Assembly: GCA_947588005.1 (NCBI GenBank)
Contig: CANPYE010000009.1
Location: 1-43,468 of the forward strand
DNA length: 43,468 nt
Direction: 5' to 3'
From: an uncultured Lachnospiraceae bacterium
GTDB taxonomy: Bacteria > Bacillota > Clostridia > Lachnospirales > Lachnospiraceae
Shown: positions 6,306 through 15,229 of the stretch, piece after piece
Numbering within the stretch: position 1 is the first letter of the stretch
How the letters are laid out: each line of letters opens with the position of its first letter
The notes under the pieces: model-generated
What the model was told of the DNA's origin: nothing
Databases searched by the model: none
Seen by the model: only the letters and a program-made list of their open reading frames with translations
Made by a program: the position numbers and the translations under genes

Positions 6306-7513
6306 TGAAGGAGAAAAATGTCATTTGTTTGTCATACATAAAGCTATTTATATTAATCGTTCCGCTTTTAGGACCGGAAGGATTAAAAACTTTATCACCG
6401 GTGACTTATTGTGTGTTTTTTAAAATATTTAAATTATTGGATCTGAGTTTTATTATATTTTTATTTATTAGGAAATATTTAAAGCATAAAAAAGTATCAC
6501 CGTTTCTGGTGCTTTTTTTGGTAATGATAGGAATTAATGTTGGATTAACGGTTCTTTATCATGGAGCAGTATACGAATGTTTGAATGTTTATATATGTTC
6601 TGTAGGAATGATAATGCTGTTAAATCTGTATGAGGAGGATATTTACAAAGTTTTAGATGTTGCTTTTTTTTACTTATCGTTTCTATTGATTGCAAATTTA
6701 TTTTTTATATTATTATTTCCCAAAGGCATGTACCATAGTGGGGGACCAGAAAGTTATACTTTAAACTGGCTGTTGGGTTACAAAAGCTCGCTTCAATATT
6801 ATGCGTTGCCGGCATATTGTCTGGGCATGATTAGAATAAAGAATAATATTGGAAAACTGGTTGAAAGCGCAGTTATAATTGTATGTCATTTGTCGGCCGT
6901 GCTTGCCGATAATAGAATGCTTATCGTTGGACTATTGCTGTTGGATATTATTTTTTTAACGAGAATGAATCAATTATATAACATCTTTAATGCTGCGTTT
7001 TATGGAGTTGCTGCTGTTGGAGCTAACATAACGCTGTTATTATTTCCTTATAATAATATACACATTATATCCTTTATTCTGACAGATGTATTAAATAAGA
7101 ACTTGGAAAATAGCAGAGGTCGAATGTGGAATGTCACAATGGAATGGATAAAAAAGTCATGGATGATTGGATATGGAAATACACAGAGCAGCATACGTTA
7201 TGAGATGTATGGCAGATGGCCGCATTCACATAATCAAATCCTGGAACTGCTGTTCCAGGGAGGTGTTGTCCTGCTTATTGCGTATATTATTTTGAATATA
7301 TATGTGATATGGAATCTGATGAAGCATAGGAGCAGAGCAACCGCTCAGGTGCTTGCTGCCTGCATTTTTTCTCTTTATATAATGACCTGTGTAGAAATAT
7401 TTACCCGATATATCGGGACCATGTTATGGTTATTATTTGCTTTATCGGAATATATACCTCAGATAGAAGAGCAGTATGATAGGTTGAGGTCAACATTAAG
7501 AAAGAAAACATAG
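6305..7513 (+). CDS. Wzy-type polysaccharide polymerase (O-antigen ligase/polymerase family)
   Basis: 402 residues, almost entirely hydrophobic with about ten membrane spans, and one larger external loop holding SRGRMWNVTMEWIKKSW, then GYGN and HSHNQILELLFQGG (about 266-320). That RxxxW...HxHN pattern is typical of O-antigen polymerases. Expected role: joining flipped repeat units on the outer membrane face. The ATG overlaps the GT9 stop (TAATG) with AAGGAG about 10 bases upstream, so the genes are translationally coupled. Wzy proteins are specific to their glycan. Confidence 0.85.
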   Translation: MKEKNVICLSYIKLFILIVPLLGPEGLKTLSPVTYCVFFKIFKLLDLSFIIFLFIRKYLKHKKVSPFLVLFLVMIGINVGLTVLYHGAVYECLNVYICSVGMIMLLNLYEEDIYKVLDVAFFYLSFLLIANLFFILLFPKGMYHSGGPESYTLNWLLGYKSSLQYYALPAYCLGMIRIKNNIGKLVESAVIIVCHLSAVLADNRMLIVGLLLLDIIFLTRMNQLYNIFNAAFYGVAAVGANITLLLFPYNNIHIISFILTDVLNKNLENSRGRMWNVTMEWIKKSWMIGYGNTQSSIRYEMYGRWPHSHNQILELLFQGGVVLLIAYIILNIYVIWNLMKHRSRATAQVLAACIFSLYIMTCVEIFTRYIGTMLWLLFALSEYIPQIEEQYDRLRSTLRKKT

Positions 7514-7518
7514 AACAA

Positions 7519-8952
7519 ATGGGCAGGATGGATAGTTTAAATAAAAATACTATCATTTGGAATTATATTGGTACTTTTTTTAGTATGGGGCTCCAGTTCC
7601 TGTTATTGCCTTTTCTTTTGTTTTTTCTTACAGCGGAAGAATTGGGTCTATGGTATGTTATGCTGTCCTTTTCCAATCTTTCTGGTATCTTCAGCTTTGG
7701 TTTTACTCCTGCGTTTGCCAGAAACGTAGCATACTGTTGGAACGGAGCCAAACAACTGAAAAAGAGCGGGAAGGAACGTGATGTAGGAAAGGACGAAACG
7801 ATAGATTTCGTTCTGATGAAAAAGATACTTATTACAAGCCGGTTTCTGTACTTCCTTTTGGCGAGCCTGGGAGTAGGATTTCTTGCGGTGTTTGGAACCA
7901 TGCACATATGGAAGATTGCCGCAGACGTCTTGAATAAAACCGTCGTAGTCAGCTGGATTTTATTCCTGATATCGGTTTTTCTCAATATATATTACGGATA
8001 TTACTCTTCCTATTTGATCGGTATCGGTAAGGTGAAGGAGGCAAACCAGATTATAGCAATAGCTGCTTTGGGGCGCCTTATTGTCACGGCAGCTATGATG
8101 TTTTTGGGTTATGGTCTTATGGGCGCGGCATCCGGATATCTGATCCAGGGAATACTCTGTAGGGTGCTGAGCAGCCGGGAGTTTTACAGGGATAAAAGGC
8201 TGAAGGACGGATTCGCTGAATTCAGGATGACGAGAATTCACCTTCGTGAAATAAAAGAGTGCTTTGAGATTGTTTGGTACAATGCATGGAAGGACGGAGT
8301 CGTGTCGGTAGCAGAGTATTTTTCTACCCAGATAAATACAATCGTTTGTTCCAGCTTTTTAACCTTGGGAGAAACTGCTATGTTTTCTCTGATTGTGCAG
8401 CTTGCCGCAGCAGTAGGAAAGATATCCAGATCAATACATAACGCTTACACCCCTGTTTTCCAGCGGGCGTATATTACCGGAGATTGGAGAACAGCCAGAG
8501 AATCGCAGGCATTTTGTATCTTTGCGTATACAATAGTTTATGTGGCAGGCATTCTAACGCTTCAAGTAATAGGGATTCCGCTTATTCGGATTTTTAAGCC
8601 GGGATTGCAGATTGACAGATATGCATTGTCTGGTTATGCGATATATCAGTTTATGTTGTCTTATCGGAATTGTTACGGAGCCTATTTATCATGTACAAAC
8701 AGGCTTTGGTATTGGAAAAGCTATCTGTTAACCAGTATGGCTACAGTCGCTGCCTATACTGCGGCTTTTGTACTAATCGGGCCCAGTGTATGGTGGGTAA
8801 TTGTTATCTCAATTATAGGAGAAGGTCTTTATAACTTTTGGAAATGGCCGGGATTGGTCAATCAGGAGCTTCAGCTTACCTGGAGAAATATCATGGAAAC
8901 AGGCTTTCGGGCAACGCAAAAGCTGCTGACAGGGAAGGAAAGGAAGTCATGA
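7519..8952 (+). CDS. Wzx-type flippase (MOP/oligosaccharidyl-lipid exporter family)
   Basis: 477 residues with 12-14 predicted membrane spans. The N-terminus NTIIWNYIGTFFSMGLQFLL and the LTAEELGLWYVMLSF segment are typical of polysaccharide flippases in the MATE/MOP superfamily. It would move the undecaprenyl-linked repeat unit across the membrane for Wzy. It lies 5 bases after wzy and overlaps the following gene by ATGA. An ATG at 7528 is an alternative start; neither start has a strong ribosome binding site. The Wzx/Wzy pair defines the pathway as Wzy-dependent rather than ABC- or synthase-dependent. Confidence 0.88.
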   Translation: MGRMDSLNKNTIIWNYIGTFFSMGLQFLLLPFLLFFLTAEELGLWYVMLSFSNLSGIFSFGFTPAFARNVAYCWNGAKQLKKSGKERDVGKDETIDFVLMKKILITSRFLYFLLASLGVGFLAVFGTMHIWKIAADVLNKTVVVSWILFLISVFLNIYYGYYSSYLIGIGKVKEANQIIAIAALGRLIVTAAMMFLGYGLMGAASGYLIQGILCRVLSSREFYRDKRLKDGFAEFRMTRIHLREIKECFEIVWYNAWKDGVVSVAEYFSTQINTIVCSSFLTLGETAMFSLIVQLAAAVGKISRSIHNAYTPVFQRAYITGDWRTARESQAFCIFAYTIVYVAGILTLQVIGIPLIRIFKPGLQIDRYALSGYAIYQFMLSYRNCYGAYLSCTNRLWYWKSYLLTSMATVAAYTAAFVLIGPSVWWVIVISIIGEGLYNFWKWPGLVNQELQLTWRNIMETGFRATQKLLTGKERKS

Positions 8953-10397
8953 CAGGAAAGAAGATATTAGTAGCGGGAGATGTGATGCTGGATATCTACC
9001 GTTTCGGAAAGGTAGAGCGTATTTCGCCTGAAGCGCCGGTGCCTGTGCTGAGAATAGAGAATGCCAAAGAGAGGCGTGTACCTGGCGGGGCGGCAAACGT
9101 AGCTATGAATCTGAAAGCGGCTGGTATGGAAGTATCTTTATTTTCCATTGTCGGAACAGATGAAAATGCCCAGATTCTTTGCCGCCACATATTAGAGAAT
9201 GGTATAGACATGGACTATTCTTATCGCGACAGAAAGCGGCTGACCACAACAAAGCTCCGGTATATGGGACAAAATAATCAGCAGATTTTACGGGTGGATT
9301 CAGAAGAAAACTTAGAGGTCCCTTTTTCACTTTTAAAAAAAGAAGTCAGCAAGTTGGATAATAATGCTGAGCAGTATTCTGTGTTTGTTCTTTCAGATTA
9401 TGAAAAAGGGTTTTTATCATATGACGTAACCCAGCATCTTATTAAGCTGGCTGAAAGTAAAGATATTCCTGTTTTCATAGATATAAAAGGAGATTATTAC
9501 GAAAAATATCGGGGGGCAACTTTGTTAAAAGCGAACCGAGCGGAATTAAGCAGAATTACTCAAAAAAACGTAAATACAGAGGAGCAGCTGTTGAATGCGG
9601 CGATGGACTTATGTCGTCGGGCGGAATGCCATTATGTTCTTATCACTTTGGGCGCAGATGGTATGATGCTGGCCGACGCAAATGGACTGTTGAAAAAAGT
9701 CAGGAGCACAGCGCGTGAGGTTTATGATGTTACCGGAGCGGGAGATACAGCTTTGGCCTATTTGTCGGTAGGATTGGTGAATGGGCTGGATATCCTGAAA
9801 ACGGTAGAGATAGCGAATGACGCGTCGGGTATTAAGGTCGCGAAACTGGGAACTGACATCGTTTATCCGGATGAAGTCAAGATGCTGTCCGGCGCGTATC
9901 CAAAGAGACTTAATATGTATCAGCCGGGAGGATTCATATGTTTGCGGGAGCTGAAAAAGAGGCATAAAAAAATCGTATTTACAAATGGCTGTTTTGATAT
10001 TCTTCACGCGGGACACGTGAATTATCTGAACAGGGCAAAAGCCCTGGGGGATATTCTTGTTGTCGGGCTTAACAGTGATGAATCGATAAAAAGGCTGAAG
10101 GGGAACGGAAGGCCAATCAATTGTTTAGAAGATAGAGCTGCGATGCTGACAGCATTATCTTCTGTTGACTATGTCGTGCCCTTTGAAGAAGATACGCCTC
10201 AAAAATTGATTGAGATGATAGAACCAGATGTATTAGTAAAGGGCGGGGATTATGAGATTGAGAAGATAGTGGGTTATGATTATGTAATACAACATGGCGG
10301 GCAGGTATATATCCTTCCTTTCTTAGAAGGAAAATCAACAACGGAAACGATCGGCAGGTTGCGTAAAGAGGGATTTCCCATTGCAATGTATCCATGA
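8949..10397 (+). CDS. hldE: bifunctional D-glycero-beta-D-manno-heptose-7-phosphate kinase / heptose-1-phosphate adenylyltransferase
   Basis: 482 residues from the ATG at 8949 (overlaps the flippase stop; AAGGAAG upstream). Residues 1-320 form a PfkB/ribokinase-type kinase: VAGDVMLDIY, PGGAANVAMN, and the GAGD anion hole with its catalytic Asp at 263-266. Residues about 340-482 form a nucleotidyltransferase: GCFDILHAGH (347-356) and VKGGDY. This is the HldE/RfaE domain order, and the length is close to the Gram-negative enzyme. It phosphorylates heptose-7-P and adenylylates heptose-1-P toward ADP-heptose. Partner genes gmhA, gmhB and hldD are absent from the window and must be elsewhere, or the product is used as ADP-D,D-heptose. 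With the GT9 gene it points to heptose in the glycan, which is noteworthy for a Gram-positive. Confidence 0.9.
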   Translation: MTGKKILVAGDVMLDIYRFGKVERISPEAPVPVLRIENAKERRVPGGAANVAMNLKAAGMEVSLFSIVGTDENAQILCRHILENGIDMDYSYRDRKRLTTTKLRYMGQNNQQILRVDSEENLEVPFSLLKKEVSKLDNNAEQYSVFVLSDYEKGFLSYDVTQHLIKLAESKDIPVFIDIKGDYYEKYRGATLLKANRAELSRITQKNVNTEEQLLNAAMDLCRRAECHYVLITLGADGMMLADANGLLKKVRSTAREVYDVTGAGDTALAYLSVGLVNGLDILKTVEIANDASGIKVAKLGTDIVYPDEVKMLSGAYPKRLNMYQPGGFICLRELKKRHKKIVFTNGCFDILHAGHVNYLNRAKALGDILVVGLNSDESIKRLKGNGRPINCLEDRAAMLTALSSVDYVVPFEEDTPQKLIEMIEPDVLVKGGDYEIEKIVGYDYVIQHGGQVYILPFLEGKSTTETIGRLRKEGFPIAMYP

Positions 10398-10515
10398 GAT
10401 TGTATCAGAGTATAAACCGTATGTCCGGTATCATACCAAAGGTGTCAGTGAAACGGCCATAGCAAGACGGTTTCAATGTCATTATTTGAGAGAAAGTAAA
10501 GAAACAATATGAGAA

Positions 10516-11811
10516 ATGAAAAAAAAAGATTTCTTTGTATCTGAAATACAGATAGAGAGAGCGGACCGCATTTTTTATAAAAAATTTCGCAAATTTTGCA
10601 TTGCTAACCTGTCATGGCAGAACGATATTTATTATCGTTTTGGCTATGAGACATTTGGGATTATTTTGTATGGTTTTTGTGAATGGCTGATAGAAGATTT
10701 AAAAAAGCAGGGAATATCACAAATTTTATTTTTTTCGAGGGACGGATATATTATGAAGGAGGCATTTGAAAGGATGCCGAATCATGAAAGGTTTGATGCA
10801 CAGTATATATATGTTTCACGGAGAAGCCTGCGAGTTCCGCTGCTTTGGAAAAAAAACCGGGCCAGTATTGATGAGATATGTCCAACGAGATACATCTCTT
10901 TAGCGGATCTTTTAGTTTCGTTAGGTTTGGAGCCGATAGAATATGCAAAGCTTGCCGAAAAATATCATTATACCTTGCAGACAGTTGTAAAAGACAGCGA
11001 TATAGAAAAAAATGAATTATTGATAAATTTTCTGGATGAGATATGGGGAGATGTAACGGCTAATTCAAAAGAGGAATACGAAAAGCTTAAATTATATCTT
11101 GAACGGTTTGACCTGGCTGAACGGATTGCTGTTGTGGATATTGGCTGGAGGGGATCCATGCAGTATTTCCTTGGGAAAATGCTTGAATCCATGGGAAGGA
11201 GAGGACATTTGCGCGGGTATTATATTACTCTTTCCAGCAGTATGAAAAAAGGATTGGATATGCATGGCTATTTGCAGGGCGTTGACGGAAACAGCAAGGG
11301 GTGCGATTTGTTACGGGGATATGTAGGGCTGATCGAGACATTATTTTTGAAACCAGATGGTTCTGTGAGAAATTATAAGATAGAAAATGGAGAAGCTGTC
11401 CCAGAACTTTTTACATGTGAATATATTGAAAAGGATGGAAGTTATTCCAAAGAAATACGGGCGGTACAGAATGTGCAGAAAGGGGCATTACAGTTTATAG
11501 AGGACTATATATCAGATGGTATGGATAAAAACGATAACTTTTCACCAAAAACTGCTTTTGCAAACTTAAGTCATTTTTCAAATCATCCTACATTGAAAAA
11601 TCTTGAAATGTTTGCGGATTTTAAGTTTTATAATGGGACAACTACATATTTGGCAAAAGCAGGGCGGCTGAGGCAGTATGTGCTGCATCCAGGAAAATTA
11701 AAAGAAGATTTTTACGGATGCAGGTGGCGCATAGGATTTATGAAGAATTTATTCAAGATTCCCTTTCCATACTATTGGCTGTTTCAGCTTCTTATGAAAA
11801 TGACGTTATAG
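10516..11811 (+). CDS. COG5610-type HAD-like protein, second-domain homologue
   Basis: 431 residues, no membrane segments. Recognisable segments are FGYETFGIILYGFCEWL (about 42-58), QILFFSRDGYIMKEAFE (about 69-85), YVSRRSLRVPLL (about 99-110) and VVDIGWRGSMQYFLG (about 206-220). These recur in the C-terminal half of large HAD-superfamily proteins (COG5610) in polysaccharide and glycosyltransferase loci. The SRDGY motif resembles a degenerate HAD motif I. Catalytic activity is uncertain. The following gene encodes what is normally the N-terminal HAD domain of the same family, so the two products probably act together. The start at 10516 has no clear ribosome binding site and follows a 118-base gap. 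Confidence 0.65.
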   Translation: MKKKDFFVSEIQIERADRIFYKKFRKFCIANLSWQNDIYYRFGYETFGIILYGFCEWLIEDLKKQGISQILFFSRDGYIMKEAFERMPNHERFDAQYIYVSRRSLRVPLLWKKNRASIDEICPTRYISLADLLVSLGLEPIEYAKLAEKYHYTLQTVVKDSDIEKNELLINFLDEIWGDVTANSKEEYEKLKLYLERFDLAERIAVVDIGWRGSMQYFLGKMLESMGRRGHLRGYYITLSSSMKKGLDMHGYLQGVDGNSKGCDLLRGYVGLIETLFLKPDGSVRNYKIENGEAVPELFTCEYIEKDGSYSKEIRAVQNVQKGALQFIEDYISDGMDKNDNFSPKTAFANLSHFSNHPTLKNLEMFADFKFYNGTTTYLAKAGRLRQYVLHPGKLKEDFYGCRWRIGFMKNLFKIPFPYYWLFQLLMKMTL

Positions 11812-11841
11812 ATATTAAGGTTGATGAAATAAGTGATTTGG

Positions 11842-12534
11842 ATGAAAGAAAGCTTAAAAATAATTTTAAGAATACTATTTGGAACCGATCAAAAAAGGTT
11901 AATTGATATTATCCAAAAAAAGGATTATAAAATTATTTCATTTGATATTTTTGATACATTGATAGTGAGAAAGGTTGGAAAACCAGAGGCGCTGTTTCAA
12001 TATGTACAAAGAATGATTAGCGACATAGACAGTAATTTTACAGAACACAGGAAAGAAGCGGAAAGAAATATAAGAAATCATTTAGAGGTTGAGGAGGTAA
12101 CGCTGTCAGATATTTATCATGAGTATCAAAAAATGACCGCTTGTTCAAGAGAAACGGCTGATTTTCTCATGAATTTAGAGAAAAAGACAGAAGTTGAAAT
12201 CTGTTTTGGTAACAAGGATGTAATGGAGTTGTTCCAACAATGCATTGAAAGAAAGATAAAAGTAGTCATCACATCTGATATGTATTTGGATAAAGAGATT
12301 ATAAAGACGATATTAGCAAATGCGGGTTGTAATGAATATCAAAAGTTATATTTGTCCAGTAATGAAAATGCCTCCAAAAGAACAGGAAATCTGTTCCGGT
12401 TAATGTTAAGGGAGCAGGGGGTTGAAGCAAATGAAGTATTACATATTGGAGACAATCCGTTTTCTGATTATTTGATGCCTAGATTAATAGGAATTAGAGC
12501 AATTTTGTTAAAAAATAGTTTTCACAGATGTTGA
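11842..12534 (+). CDS. HAD-superfamily hydrolase domain protein (COG5610-like)
   Basis: 230 residues from the ATG at 11842; a GTG at 11833 would add three. It has the full HAD set: motif I SFDIFDTLIVR (about 33-43), motif II TSDMYLDKE, motif III Lys in SKRTGNLF and motif IV HIGDNPFSD. HAD enzymes use the motif I Asp for phosphoryl transfer, so this is likely a phosphatase or phosphotransferase of an activated sugar, polyol or lipid intermediate; the substrate cannot be deduced. In COG5610 proteins I know, this domain precedes the domain found in the previous gene. Here they are separate genes in reverse order. The 3' end overlaps the upstream end of the LicD reading frame. Confidence 0.75.
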   Translation: MKESLKIILRILFGTDQKRLIDIIQKKDYKIISFDIFDTLIVRKVGKPEALFQYVQRMISDIDSNFTEHRKEAERNIRNHLEVEEVTLSDIYHEYQKMTACSRETADFLMNLEKKTEVEICFGNKDVMELFQQCIERKIKVVITSDMYLDKEIIKTILANAGCNEYQKLYLSSNENASKRTGNLFRLMLREQGVEANEVLHIGDNPFSDYLMPRLIGIRAILLKNSFHRC

Positions 12535-12554
12535 GAAATGGGAGAGTGTCTGAT

Positions 12555-13364
12555 ATGCCTTCTGAATTGGGAACGAAAGATTTACATTCCAAGATGTTGA
12601 TTTTACTGGAAAAGTTCCATGAAATTTGTATAAAAAATGGAATCAAATATTCTCTCCATGGAGGGACTTTGCTGGGGGCCATAAGAGAAAAAGGTTTTAT
12701 TCCATGGGATGATGATGCAGATGTTACTATGGTGCGCACTGAATATGAGAAACTGTGTAAAGTTATGAAATCGCAGGATCCAGATGGGAGGTTTTTATTT
12801 TTTGACCATTTAGATTTATTGCTGCCGCGTCTTTGCCTGGTGGAAAAAGGACAACCGAGAGTATGGATTGATATATTCGTTTATGATTATATCGCCCAAT
12901 ATAAGTTGGAACAGAAGATTAAAAACATTGTTATACTTTGGCTTAAAGGGTGTTCAAAAACTTCTGAAGAATGGAGAATCACAAAGACGAGAGCGAATTA
13001 TTCGAAATGGGAGTCCAGACTATATTATATTTTGTGTCTGCCGAGTCATATATTGCCTATACGATATATGCGACATTTACACAACTTTTGCTGCCAGCAT
13101 TTGTTTTGCGGAAATAAAAAAATGATACACCGAAGCAATGATCAATATATAGGAATGGTTAAAGTGTTACCGGCCCATGTAATGAAACGATATATGCTTG
13201 TTCCGTTTGAGAATATAAAGCTGATGATATCCCGCGACTATAAAGATATGTTAGTGTCCATGTATGGAGAAGATTATTTGATTCCTAAAAAGTATGCTGA
13301 AGATGAATTTGCCGCGCATGATATTTGTCGCAGAATGTTAGAAAAGAAGATTGCCAGTAATTGA
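12555..13364 (+). CDS. LicD/FKRP-family phosphotransferase
   Basis: 269 residues from the ATG at 12555, supported by GGGAGAG 8 bases upstream; upstream in-frame starts (12528) would overlap the HAD gene. The LicD core is plain: YSLHGGTLLGAIREKGFIPW followed by DDDAD (about 32-56), where the DDDxD acidic motif binds metal and nucleotide. Family members transfer phosphocholine or phospho-polyols from CDP donors to glycans. The next gene encodes a CDP-polyol-type cytidylyltransferase, so I infer the glycan is decorated with a phospho-polyol or related group made from that CDP donor. Choline is less likely, since no licA/licC-like genes are present. Confidence 0.88.
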   Translation: MPSELGTKDLHSKMLILLEKFHEICIKNGIKYSLHGGTLLGAIREKGFIPWDDDADVTMVRTEYEKLCKVMKSQDPDGRFLFFDHLDLLLPRLCLVEKGQPRVWIDIFVYDYIAQYKLEQKIKNIVILWLKGCSKTSEEWRITKTRANYSKWESRLYYILCLPSHILPIRYMRHLHNFCCQHLFCGNKKMIHRSNDQYIGMVKVLPAHVMKRYMLVPFENIKLMISRDYKDMLVSMYGEDYLIPKKYAEDEFAAHDICRRMLEKKIASN

Positions 13365-13428
13365 ATGGGGGAAGACATACCGTCTGAAAAGCTTTATTAA
13401 TTTAGAAACAAGCAGGAGAGTAATGACC

Positions 13429-14145
13429 ATGAACATCGCGGTTATCTTCGCAGGCGGCTCCGGTCAGCGAATGCACAATCAAGATAAACCGAAACAGTTT
13501 CTTATCATGGATAAAAAGCCGATTATTGTACATACAGCAGAGATATTCAATGAGCATCCGGAAATTGACGGAATCATTATTGTGTGCATCAGGGATTGGA
13601 TTCCTTATATGGAAAGTCTGGTGCGGCAGTACGGCTTACACAAGGTGAAAAAGATAGTTCCGGGCGGCATTACAGGTCAGATGTCGATATATTGCGGTTT
13701 GAAGGCGGCAGCTGAAGTATACGGAAAAGAGAATGTAATAACTCTGATCCATGATGGCGTCCGGCCATTGATTGATCAGAAAATCATTGCTGATAATATA
13801 GCCGCCGTCCGGGCTCACGGTTCCGCGATCACCTGTGCGCCGACCACCGAAACCTTTATCCTGGTCAATGATGATTATGAGCTCTCCGATGTACCGGACC
13901 GCTCTCTTTCATGGGTGGCGAAGGCGCCGCAGAGCTTCTGGCTGAAGGATGTGCTTGAAGTACAGGAAAAAGCGATATCCGAAGGACATACAGATGTGAT
14001 TGATACCTGTACTCTGATGTGGATGTATGGACGGAAACTTCATCTGATAAAGGGATCAGGCTATAATATAAAGATTACGACGCCGGAGGATTTTCAGATA
14101 TTTCAGGCGCTGTATGAATCAAAGGAGACCTCATGTGGGAAATGA
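13429..14145 (+). CDS. IspD/TarI-family cytidylyltransferase (probable CDP-polyol synthesis)
   Basis: 238 residues from the ATG at 13429, 8 bases after AGGAGAG; an ATG at 13423 is too close to it. IspD/TarI signatures: FAGGSGQRM (about 7-15) and K20-P-K22 for CTP binding, then HDGVRPL and a C-terminal KITTPEDF. The family uses CTP with methylerythritol-4-P, ribitol-5-P or similar. Its position between LicD and an SDR gene, rather than with isoprenoid genes, favours a TarI-like role supplying a CDP-polyol to LicD. Sequence alone cannot separate the substrates, so no symbol is given. It overlaps the next gene by 13 bases. Confidence 0.85.
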   Translation: MNIAVIFAGGSGQRMHNQDKPKQFLIMDKKPIIVHTAEIFNEHPEIDGIIIVCIRDWIPYMESLVRQYGLHKVKKIVPGGITGQMSIYCGLKAAAEVYGKENVITLIHDGVRPLIDQKIIADNIAAVRAHGSAITCAPTTETFILVNDDYELSDVPDRSLSWVAKAPQSFWLKDVLEVQEKAISEGHTDVIDTCTLMWMYGRKLHLIKGSGYNIKITTPEDFQIFQALYESKETSCGK

Positions 14146-15164
14146 GTCGGGAATATGAAGAGGATTTGGAGAGAATCGGTTCGGCTGATTTCATACCTTG
14201 GGAGAAACTGCGCGGTAAGACTGTCTTTATTACAGGGGCCACCGGGCTGATAGGGTTTAACCTGGTGAATGGTCTGCTTTATGCGAATCGGAAGAAAGCC
14301 CTGGGAATGAATATCCTCGCGCTGGTGCGTGATGAGGCACGAGCGAAGGAACGGTTCGCTGCGGTTGTCCGTGCGAAAGAACCGATTCAATGGATTGTCG
14401 GAACCGTGGAAGAACTTCCCGAAGTTGCGCAGTCTGTTGATTATATAATCCACTGTGCAGGCCAAACAGCCAGCAGGGCTTTTGTCAAACGGCCGGTGGA
14501 GACGATTCGTACTTCCGTATTAGGGACATTACAGACCTTGGAATTGGCGCGGCGGAAACATGCGGCAGGCTTTGTTTACGCGTCCAGCATGGAGGTATAT
14601 GGTCATCCCCCTAAAGGGCACAAAGTTTCTGAGACAGATGTATGTGGACTGTCTCCATTGGCAGTGCGGAACAGCTATCCCGTCAGTAAACTGCAGTGCG
14701 AGAGTTTGTGCTGTGCTTATGCGTCTGAGTGCGGAGTTCCGGCTATGATTGCCCGGCTGGCCCAAACTTTCGGCCCGGGCGTGCATCCGGATGATAACCG
14801 TATTTTCGCTGAATTCGGTCACTGTATTCAGGGAAAACAGGATATCGTGCTGCGAACGAAGGGGGAAACGGAACGGAGCTACCTGTATACTGCAGATGCG
14901 GTCACGGCGTTACTGACGATTTTACTGAAAGGACAGCCAGGAAAGGCGTACAATGCAGCGGATGAGAATACTTACTGTTCTATCGCGGAAATGGCGCAAA
15001 AGGTGGCGGCTGCTAACCATATCAGGGTGCGGTTTGAGCTGAGAAAAGAAGATGAATGCGGATATCCCGAACCGGTTTATATGAATTTGGACACTTCAAG
15101 TTTGCGGATGTTGGGATGGGAAATAAAAAAGACGATTCAATGGAAAGGATGCTTTGCTGTATAG
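14133..15164 (+). CDS. NAD-dependent epimerase/dehydratase (extended SDR)
   Basis: 343 residues. Rossmann motif GATGLIG (35-41), ASSMEVYG, and the catalytic pair Y182 and K186 in SYPVSK identify an active extended SDR. AAAGGAGA lies 5 bases before the ATG, inside the cytidylyltransferase gene, so the two are coupled. Similar SDR partners of IspD-like enzymes in capsule loci act on sugar or polyol precursors; here it may reduce or epimerise the group passed to LicD (inference). The C-terminus is odd: after MLGWEIKK it ends abruptly at WKGCFAV, while the +1 frame continues with MERML-like sequence, so a small 3' frameshift after a run of A residues is possible. It is the last polysaccharide gene before the RiPP genes. 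Confidence 0.85.
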   Translation: MWEMSREYEEDLERIGSADFIPWEKLRGKTVFITGATGLIGFNLVNGLLYANRKKALGMNILALVRDEARAKERFAAVVRAKEPIQWIVGTVEELPEVAQSVDYIIHCAGQTASRAFVKRPVETIRTSVLGTLQTLELARRKHAAGFVYASSMEVYGHPPKGHKVSETDVCGLSPLAVRNSYPVSKLQCESLCCAYASECGVPAMIARLAQTFGPGVHPDDNRIFAEFGHCIQGKQDIVLRTKGETERSYLYTADAVTALLTILLKGQPGKAYNAADENTYCSIAEMAQKVAAANHIRVRFELRKEDECGYPEPVYMNLDTSSLRMLGWEIKKTIQWKGCFAV

Positions 15165-15229
15165 TATGATCGGATGATGCGGGATATTTCAGGATCCGAT
15201 TGCTTGTGAAATACAGTTCTGTTAAGAAT

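Noticed and set aside
13351-13428. Longer start for the cytidylyltransferase at 13351
   Set aside because: It would overlap licD, add 26 residues absent from the family, and lacks a ribosome binding site, whereas 13429 has AGGAGAG at the right distance.
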